This document shows, piece by piece, positions 4,893 through 9,699 of a DNA stretch of 9,699 bases. The notes under the pieces are model-generated. The model saw only the letters and a list, made by a program, of their open reading frames with translations, ran no database searches and had not been told where the DNA came from. The DNA lies in NCBI GenBank assembly GCA_030044045.1, contig JASHWO010000249.1:1-9699 (forward strand), read 5' to 3'. Position 1 is the first letter of the stretch. Each line of letters starts with the position of its first letter. Source of the DNA: Acidimicrobiales bacterium (GTDB taxonomy: Bacteria > Actinomycetota > Acidimicrobiia > Acidimicrobiales > RAAP-2). A program made the position numbers and the translations under genes.

Positions 4893-6686
4893 GTGCGACT
4901 GTCCTTCCATGCACTGGCCGCCACGATCGACGGCCCGGACGGCACGACCGACGAGCACCTGGTCACCATCGGCGGCGAGCTGCCCGAGCAGGCGGTGGCC
5001 GTCGGGCCGGTGGACGTGGCGCTCGCCGAGCGGGCCGGGGGCTTCTCGTGGTCGGTGGCGAACCGGGAGAACCGCCCGTTGCGGCTCCGGGCCGTCTCGC
5101 TGGTCGTGCAGTTGCACGACGTGGTGGCCCCGCTGCGGATGTTCCGCCACGGGTACCAGTCGTGGTCGCCCTCGGGCGTGGCCACCTTCGGGACGGACGT
5201 GGACCCGTCCCACTGGGCCGACCTCCCCTTCGTCCAGGGCGCTTACCACGCCGACGACCACCGGGCCCGCCGGGGCGAGCTGCGGTCGGAGTGGTGCACG
5301 GCGCTGGTCGACGCCCGGCCCGGGGCCGCCGAGCGCCCGGTCATCCTGGGCTTCGACGACGGCAGCCGGCACGACGGCACCTTCCGGCTCCGCCGGGGCA
5401 GCGACGAGGAGCCCGAGCTGTGGGTCGAGGCGTTCCTCGGCGACGCCGTCCTGCCGCCCGGCGAGCGGCGCCAGCTCCACGGCGTGGCGCTGCGCCACGA
5501 GGAGGGAACAGTCTCCGCCGCCCTCGGCCGGTGGGCCGGCGACGTCGGCCGGGGCGCCGGGGCGCGGGTGGGCGCCGAGCTGTCGGTCGGGTGGTGCAGC
5601 TGGTACCAGTACTTCGAGCGGGTCACCGAGGAGGACCTCCGCCGGAACCTGGCCCGGGCCGGCGACTGGCCGTTCGAGGTCTTCCAGCTCGACGACGGGT
5701 ACCAGGCGGGCATCGGCGACTGGCTGGAGACGAACGACCGGTTCCCCTCCGGGCTCGACACCCTGGCCGGCGCCGTGGCCGCCGGCGGGATGCGCCCGGG
5801 GATCTGGCTGGCCCCGTTCCTGGCCGCGCCCGGCTCCGAGCTGGTGCGCCGGCACCCGGACTGGATCCCCCGCGCCGACGGCCCCGGCGACGAGCCGTTG
5901 CGGAGCTGGTGGAACGACGGGTGGGGCGGCGACGAGGACGGCTTCATGTACAGCCTCGACACGTCCCACCCCGAGGTGCTGGCCCACCTGGAGGGGCTGG
6001 CCCGCGACCTGGTCGACGCCGGGTTCTCCTACCTGAAGCTCGACTTCGCCTTCGCCGCCGCCGCCGCCGGCCGCTGGCACGACCCGACGCTCACCCCGGC
6101 CCAGCGGGTGCGCGCCGGCTTCGACGCCGTCCGCCGCGGGGCCGGGGAGGAGACGCTCCTGCTCGGCTGCGGCGTACCGCTGGCCAACGTGGTGGGCGTG
6201 GTCGACGCCAACCGCATCGGTACCGACGTGGCGCCGCGCTGGGCACCCGTCACCACGCTGACCGTGATCCCCGGCTACCTCGACGTCGAGCCGGCCACCC
6301 GCTCGGCCTTCGCGGCCACGCTGGCCCGGTCCTTCATGCACCGCCAGCTCTGGACGAACGACCCCGACTGCCTGCTGCTGCGGGGCGTCGACACCCAGCT
6401 CGACCCGGCAGCCGTGGCGACCTGGAGCCGTACCGTGGGGGTGTCCGGCGGGCTGGCCATGGTCTCCGACGACCTTGGCCAGCTCGGGCCCGGGGACCGG
6501 CAGCGCCTGGACGAGGTGCTGGCGCTGGCCCGGGCCAGCGATGCCGAGGCCCGGCAGGGACGGCCGCCGGTGTGCCCCGACCTCCTGGACCACCTCCTGC
6601 CCACGACCCTGCGCGGCGGCGGCCACGAGCTGGTGGCCGACGTCGAGGCGGCCACGTCCGTGCTCCGCCCGGGCCGAGAAGCCTGA
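4893..6686 (+). CDS. GH36-like alpha-galactosidase (clan GH-D)
   Basis: 597-residue glycosidase. The N-terminal beta-sandwich (about 1-225) contains FRHGYQSWSPSG (84-95). The (beta/alpha)8 barrel has VGWCSWYQYF (232-241), FQLDDGYQAGIGDW (264-277) with NDRFPSGL (281-288), and GIWLAPFLA (303-311). YLKLDFAF (380-387) holds the likely nucleophile Asp384, RIGTDVAPRW (441-450) the likely acid/base Asp445, and NDPDCLLLRG (489-498) follows. These motif positions are characteristic of GH36 retaining alpha-galactosidases. It is shorter than the roughly 700-residue GH36 group and closer to the compact bacterial form. There is no signal peptide, so it should act on imported alpha-galactosides or glycoconjugates in the cytosol. 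It starts at GTG 4893, where the encoded sequence begins RLSFHALAA without a Shine-Dalgarno. It is divergent from the CoA-ester operon and the only sugar enzyme in the window. Alpha-N-acetylgalactosaminidase or a related GH-D specificity cannot be excluded. Confidence 0.93.
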   Translation: MRLSFHALAATIDGPDGTTDEHLVTIGGELPEQAVAVGPVDVALAERAGGFSWSVANRENRPLRLRAVSLVVQLHDVVAPLRMFRHGYQSWSPSGVATFGTDVDPSHWADLPFVQGAYHADDHRARRGELRSEWCTALVDARPGAAERPVILGFDDGSRHDGTFRLRRGSDEEPELWVEAFLGDAVLPPGERRQLHGVALRHEEGTVSAALGRWAGDVGRGAGARVGAELSVGWCSWYQYFERVTEEDLRRNLARAGDWPFEVFQLDDGYQAGIGDWLETNDRFPSGLDTLAGAVAAGGMRPGIWLAPFLAAPGSELVRRHPDWIPRADGPGDEPLRSWWNDGWGGDEDGFMYSLDTSHPEVLAHLEGLARDLVDAGFSYLKLDFAFAAAAAGRWHDPTLTPAQRVRAGFDAVRRGAGEETLLLGCGVPLANVVGVVDANRIGTDVAPRWAPVTTLTVIPGYLDVEPATRSAFAATLARSFMHRQLWTNDPDCLLLRGVDTQLDPAAVATWSRTVGVSGGLAMVSDDLGQLGPGDRQRLDEVLALARASDAEARQGRPPVCPDLLDHLLPTTLRGGGHELVADVEAATSVLRPGREA

Positions 6687-6687
6687 G

Positions 6688-6707
6688 CCGCCGCCCGGAG
6701 CCGGCGG
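6688..6707 (+). repeat. GC-rich inverted repeat after the GH36 stop
   Basis: CCGCCG (6688-6693) pairs with CGGCGG (6702-6707) around an 8-nt loop, one base after the GH36 stop codon. No T-run follows, so it is at best a Rho-assisted or non-canonical terminator. It may separate the GH36 transcript from the next gene. Confidence 0.35.
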
Positions 6708-6716
6708 AGGTGCTGC

Positions 6717-6725
6717 TGCTACTGT
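6717..6725 (+). promoter_or_regulatory. Possible extended -10 promoter (TGC TACTGT) for the solute-binding protein
   Basis: TGC followed directly by TACTGT fits an extended -10 (TGN-TANNNT), which can work without a -35. It would place the transcription start near 6731-6733 and give a leader of roughly 47 nt containing the palindrome at 6737-6748 and the Shine-Dalgarno GGGGGGAG (6766-6773). Confidence 0.35.
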
Positions 6726-6736
6726 CGAGGCCCTTG

Positions 6737-6748
6737 CGTCGTACGACG
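6737..6748. repeat. 12-bp perfect palindrome CGTCGTACGACG in the leader of the binding-protein gene
   Basis: A perfect 12-bp palindrome lies just after the predicted transcription start and 30 bases upstream of the GTG at 6779. The position suits a repressor operator. In GC-rich DNA of this length a palindrome of this size can arise by chance, so location is the only argument. Confidence 0.35.
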
Positions 6749-6778
6749 GGCACCGGCCCGGGGCAGGGGGGAGTGATC

Positions 6779-8227
6779 GTGCCGAGACAGCCGGTTCGCG
6801 TGGTGGCGGCCGTGGCTTGCGCCCTCGTCGCCTCGGCGGCCATGGGGACGGGGGCTTGGGCCACGTCCGGCAGCGGCCCGTCAGGCGCCCAGCTCACCGC
6901 CGCCCAACGCCCGGTGCCGGTGGACCAGGCCAGCACCAGCACCCGGGGGGTGACGGCCACCTCCATCAACGTGGTGTTCCCCGTGGTCTCGCTGAACTCG
7001 CTGGCCGGCAAGCTTGGGTTCGCCAAGACAGCCGAGTTCGGCGAGCAGCAGAAGGCCATCCACCTGTTCGTCGACCACATCAACCAGGCCGGTGGCATCC
7101 ACGGCCGGAAGATCAACCCCATCATCGTCACATTCACACCCGAGAACACAGCGGCGATGCGGGCGCTCTGCAAGGACTGGACGGAGGGCAGCCCCGCCGC
7201 CTTCGCCGTGCTCGACGGGGTGGGCGACTGGTCGGGCACAAACGAGCTCTGCGTCGCCCAGGAGGGCCACACCCCCTTCATCGGGCAGTGGACCACGGTG
7301 AGCAATTGGACCACCGAGGCCTCGCCCTACCTGTGGTGGACCGGCCCCTCCCAGACACAGATCCTCCAGGCCGTGGTGGACTGGGGCCTCGCCACAGGGC
7401 TGCTCGGTGGCAACCACAAGGTCGGCGTAGTCGTCGGCGACCAGGCCGCCGACCAGGCCGCCCTCCACCAGTACCTGCTCCCCGACCTGAAGCGGGCCGG
7501 GGTCACGCCCCTGGTGGAGGTAGTGGCCGACGAGCCGACAGAGACGGCCACCACCAGCACCGACGCACCCCTGGCCGTCCAGAAGCTGAAGTCGGCCGGC
7601 GTGGGCACGGTGATCCCGGTGCTCTCCCTCAACGCCTTCGTCCCCGTCCTCCAGGCCGAGACGGCCCAGACATACTTCCCCCGCCTGCTGCTCTCGGACT
7701 ACGAGGACTCGATCGACTCCTCGCTCGGCCTGCTCACAGGCGCCCGCAAGGCGCTCACAGGCCAAGAGGGCCTCACGACCTTCACCCTGGGCGGGCTCGA
7801 CGGCCCCGAGCCCCAGGCCACAGGTGGCTACGACCCGCGCGACCGGTCGTGCTGGGACATCTGGCACAAGGCGTACCCGCAGACCCCACCGGGCAACATC
7901 AACGACTACATCGTCGAGCAGGGCCCGGTCCAGGGGTGGTGCCAGGAGATCGACCTCTTCACCCAGGCCGCCAAGGCCGCCGGCCGTGACCTGAACCGGC
8001 GCACCTTCGTGGAGGCCATGTCCCACATCACGAGCTTCGCCGGCGGGTACTCGCTCGAGCTCTCCTACGGCCCGCACAAGTTCTCGGGGCCCACCGAGTA
8101 CCAGGTGGTGAAGCTGCACGTGAACACACCGCCCTCCACGCTGTGCAAGCAACACCCGGGGGCACCGCCGGCCGGCACCTGTTGGGTGCCCGAGAAGTCC
8201 TACCGGCCGCTGCCGCCGGTCGGATGA
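6779..8227 (+). CDS. LIV-type ABC transporter substrate-binding protein (periplasmic-binding protein, Peripla_BP_6-like)
   Basis: 482 residues. The signal peptide has a basic start (VPRQPVR), a hydrophobic core VVAAVACALVASAAMGTG (8-25) and a signal peptidase I site AWA/TS after residue 28. A low-complexity linker (about 29-56) precedes GVTATSINVVFPV (57-69), the usual opening of branched-chain-amino-acid-type binding domains, and INQAGGIHGRKI (101-112), their most conserved block. The second lobe starts near HKVGVVVG (213-220). Six cysteines in the mature part (131, 158, 358, 388, 456, 468) suggest disulfides. GTG 6779 is favoured over GTG 6773 because GGGGGGAG ends 5 bases before it. Known relatives bind amino acids, aromatic acids or other small organics; the ligand is unknown here. 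No permease or ATPase is in the window. The gene uses the rare codon ACA for 13 of about 44 threonines, unlike its neighbours. It overlaps the next gene by ATGA. Confidence 0.88.
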   Translation: MPRQPVRVVAAVACALVASAAMGTGAWATSGSGPSGAQLTAAQRPVPVDQASTSTRGVTATSINVVFPVVSLNSLAGKLGFAKTAEFGEQQKAIHLFVDHINQAGGIHGRKINPIIVTFTPENTAAMRALCKDWTEGSPAAFAVLDGVGDWSGTNELCVAQEGHTPFIGQWTTVSNWTTEASPYLWWTGPSQTQILQAVVDWGLATGLLGGNHKVGVVVGDQAADQAALHQYLLPDLKRAGVTPLVEVVADEPTETATTSTDAPLAVQKLKSAGVGTVIPVLSLNAFVPVLQAETAQTYFPRLLLSDYEDSIDSSLGLLTGARKALTGQEGLTTFTLGGLDGPEPQATGGYDPRDRSCWDIWHKAYPQTPPGNINDYIVEQGPVQGWCQEIDLFTQAAKAAGRDLNRRTFVEAMSHITSFAGGYSLELSYGPHKFSGPTEYQVVKLHVNTPPSTLCKQHPGAPPAGTCWVPEKSYRPLPPVG

Positions 8228-8835
8228 GCGACGCGGGCGACCAGGACTTCTTCGACGTGGTGCTGGGCCAGCGGGCCTGCCGGGAGTTCTCCCCGGCACC
8301 GGTCGGCGACGACCTGGTGGCCCGCTGCCTCACCGCCGCCACCCACGCCCCCAGCGCCGAGAACCGCCAGCCCTGGGTGTTCGTGGTGGTCCGGGACCCG
8401 GCCAAGCGGGCGGCCGTCGGCGACCTCACCCGCCGGCTCTGGCGGCAGGCCGGCCGGGCCCACTCCGAGGGGCGCCTGCCCCCGGGGCTGCTGGCCGAGG
8501 TCGACCGGGGCGCGGAAGGGGGCATCGCCGGGGCGCCGGTCCTGGTGGTGGCCTGCGGCGACACCCGGCGGGGGTTGGCCGCCACCCTGCCGTCGTCGGT
8601 CTACCCGGCGGTGCAGAACCTGCTCCTGGCGGCCAACGCCCTGGGGCTGGGCTCGGCCATGACCACTCTGCCTACCCTGGCCGCCGACGAGCTGCGGGCC
8701 CTGCTCGACCTGCCCGAGGCGGTGCAGCCCATGGCCGTGGTGCCCCTGGGCTGGCCGGCCCGGCCGCTGGGCCCGCCCCGCCGGCGCCCGCTGGCCGAGG
8801 TCGCCCACCGCGACCGCCACGGCGACCCCTGGTAG
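8224..8835 (+). CDS. Nitroreductase-family FMN flavoprotein
   Basis: 203 residues, cytosolic. FMN-site landmarks are QRACREF (16-22), HAPSAENRQPWVFVVV (41-56, the strongly conserved APSAxNxQPW block), SVYPAVQNLLLAANALGLGS (125-144) and PLGWPARPLGPPRRRPL (174-190). Members reduce nitro groups, quinones, enones or flavins with NAD(P)H, usually as homodimers; the substrate is not evident. The ATG at 8224 overlaps the stop of the binding-protein gene (ATGA) and has no Shine-Dalgarno of its own, implying translational coupling to an exported transport protein, which is an unusual pairing. An upstream in-frame ATG at 8143 would add 27 residues read out of frame inside the binding-protein gene and is rejected. 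The stop is 4 bp from the stop of the convergent ACAD gene. Confidence 0.92.
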   Translation: MSDAGDQDFFDVVLGQRACREFSPAPVGDDLVARCLTAATHAPSAENRQPWVFVVVRDPAKRAAVGDLTRRLWRQAGRAHSEGRLPPGLLAEVDRGAEGGIAGAPVLVVACGDTRRGLAATLPSSVYPAVQNLLLAANALGLGSAMTTLPTLAADELRALLDLPEAVQPMAVVPLGWPARPLGPPRRRPLAEVAHRDRHGDPW

Positions 8836-8838
8836 GGG
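8826..8838. terminator. Small inverted repeat at the convergent gene junction
   Basis: CCCCT (8826-8830), loop GGT, AGGGG (8834-8838) is a perfect 5-bp stem centred on the nitroreductase stop codon, between two convergent genes only 4 bp apart. No T-run follows on either strand, so terminator function is doubtful. It is the only stem at a junction where both transcripts should end. Confidence 0.25.
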
Positions 8839-8839
8839 A

Positions 8840-9699
8840 TCAGCGCGGCAGGCCGAGGATGCGGTCGCCGATCACCGTGCGCTGGATCTCCGAGGTGCCG
8901 CCGGCGATGGTGGCCGCCTTGGACCAGAGCCACTGGCGCTGCCACTTGCCCTGGCCCGGGTTCTCCCTGGCCCCGTCCCACAACGGGCCGGCCGCCGAGA
9001 CCACCGCCAGCGCGGCGTTCGAGAGGGTCTGGGTCATGTCGCTCCAGGTGAGCTTGACCACGCTCGACTCGGGGCCGAGCTCCCGGCCCTTGGCCAGGGT
9101 GGAGAGGGTGCGCAGGTTCTGCAGGCGCAGCACGCGGAGCTTCACGGCCGCCTCGGCCAGCGCCTCGGCCACGTCCGGGTCGTCGATGGTGCCGAGGACC
9201 TCGGCCTCGGCGTAGAGCTCCTCCAAGAACACCCCGTGCACCACCTCTTCCTTGAAGGGGAAGGTGCCGCGCTCGTGGGCCAGGGTGGTGTTGGCCACCG
9301 CCCAGCCCTGGTGGAGCCCGCCCACCAGGCAGTCCGAGGGGACGAGCACCTCGTCGAAGAACACCTCGTTGAACTCGGCCTCCCCGGTGATGGTCACCAG
9401 CGGCCGGATCTCGATGCCCGGCGAGGTCATGTCCACCACCAGGTACGACAGGCCCCGGTGCTTCGGGGCGTCGGGATCGGTGCGCACCAGGGCAATGCCC
9501 CACCGGGCGAACTGGGCGTAGGAGGTCCAGACCTTCTGTCCCTGGAGCACCCACCCGCCCTCGGTGGCGACGGCCCGGGTGGAGAGGCCGGCCAGGTCGG
9601 ACCCGGCGCCGGGCTCGCTGAAGAGCTGGCACCAGATCTCCTGGGCGTCGAGGATGCGGGGCAGCCAGCGGGCCTTCTGCGCCTCGGTGCCGTGGGCCA
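8840..9699 (-). CDS. Acyl-CoA dehydrogenase, catalytic type, N-terminus cut by window edge
   Basis: The C-terminal 285 residues are visible, with the frame open to the right edge, so roughly the first 110 residues are missing. Reading from the edge: FSEPGAGSDLAGL (26-38) is a near-perfect flavin-site motif, then the beta domain to about 120, and TLAHERG (138-144) with Glu142 at the catalytic-base position of isovaleryl/long-chain-type ACADs. The C-terminal helical domain ends in TIAGGTSEIQRTVIGDRILG (263-282), a textbook ACAD C-terminus. The medium-chain-type C-terminal Glu is absent, consistent with use of Glu142. It is clearly homologous to the alpha-type ACAD at the left edge (shared SDLAGL, KHRGL and HER segments) but is a separate paralogue. 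The apparent GTG at 9550 lies inside the conserved domain and is not the start. It is convergent with the nitroreductase gene; its operon partners lie outside the window. Confidence 0.95.
   Translation of the reverse strand, partial: AHGTEAQKARWLPRILDAQEIWCQLFSEPGAGSDLAGLSTRAVATEGGWVLQGQKVWTSYAQFARWGIALVRTDPDAPKHRGLSYLVVDMTSPGIEIRPLVTITGEAEFNEVFFDEVLVPSDCLVGGLHQGWAVANTTLAHERGTFPFKEEVVHGVFLEELYAEAEVLGTIDDPDVAEALAEAAVKLRVLRLQNLRTLSTLAKGRELGPESSVVKLTWSDMTQTLSNAALAVVSAAGPLWDGARENPGQGKWQRQWLWSKAATIAGGTSEIQRTVIGDRILGLPR

Noticed and set aside
4828..4914. A 29-residue N-terminal extension of the crotonase up to 4914
   Set aside because: Low-complexity, not family-like, and would overlap the start of the divergent GH36 gene; the ATG at 4827 begins the conserved domain and has a -10 box at leaderless distance.
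4824..6626. A 600-codon minus-strand open frame antisense to GH36
   Set aside because: Low-complexity Gly/Pro/Val/Arg composition typical of antisense frames in GC-rich DNA; no recognisable motif, while the plus-strand frame has all the GH36 motifs.
6779..6862. Lipoprotein signal (lipobox) in the binding protein
   Set aside because: The only early cysteine (residue 14) lies too soon in the hydrophobic core with no good lipobox; an AWA signal peptidase I site at 26-28 fits better.
5048..8227. A 1059-codon plus-strand open frame spanning the GH36 gene and the binding protein
   Set aside because: Its first part is an out-of-frame shadow of GH36 with Arg/Pro/Gly-rich low-complexity sequence. 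Only the part from about 6779 is a real protein with a signal peptide and its own ribosome site.
6881..8299. A 472-codon minus-strand open frame antisense to the binding protein
   Set aside because: No domain-like motifs and a biased composition; the opposite strand encodes a clear exported binding protein.
1..9699. CRISPR arrays, tRNA/rRNA genes, insertion sequences or attachment sites
   Set aside because: No spaced direct repeats, tRNA-like folds, transposase motifs or terminal repeats were seen; nearly all bases are in the listed genes. The two ACADs at the window ends are divergent paralogues, not flanking direct repeats of an element.

Overview
The window is very GC-rich and densely coded, with many GTG starts, 4-17 bp gene overlaps and almost no intergenic DNA. 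It is dominated by actinobacterial FadE-type acyl-CoA dehydrogenases (ACADs), an Ltp2-like thiolase-fold protein and a DUF35 protein. This suggests a high-GC actinobacterium; an Acidimicrobiia-like lineage is my guess from gene style and is not proven here.

Layout. (A) Positions 4827 down to 1, minus strand: a five-gene operon in transcription order of crotonase-fold protein, stand-alone DUF35 zinc-ribbon/OB protein, Ltp2-like aldolase of the thiolase fold, ACAD beta-like subunit without a visible catalytic glutamate, and ACAD alpha-like subunit with one (cut by the left edge). Apart from a 109-bp gap before the beta ACAD, the genes overlap or lie within about 10 bp. (B) Positions 4828-4892: a 65-bp divergent promoter region with a TANNNT -10 box just upstream of each start codon, so both transcripts may be leaderless. 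(C) Positions 4893-8835, plus strand: a cytosolic GH36-like alpha-galactosidase, an exported LIV-type (Leu/Ile/Val-binding-protein type) solute-binding protein, and a nitroreductase overlapping it by ATGA. (D) Positions 9699 down to 8840, minus strand: the C-terminal 285 residues of another alpha-type ACAD, convergent with the nitroreductase across a 4-bp gap.

How the genes may work together. Block A resembles the steroid side-chain (igr-type) degradation logic of actinobacteria: an alpha2beta2 ACAD desaturates a branched acyl-CoA, a hydratase adds water, and an Ltp2-DUF35 aldolase releases a short acyl-CoA by retro-aldol cleavage. The differences from igr are that DUF35 is stand-alone rather than fused to a MaoC domain, no MaoC hydratase is visible, and the only hydratase-fold protein lacks both classical catalytic glutamates. 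Block C could supply uptake and deglycosylation for the same kind of substrate, but that link is only proximity. Nothing here is a clearly new system; the variant aldolase module and the odd crotonase are the best leads.
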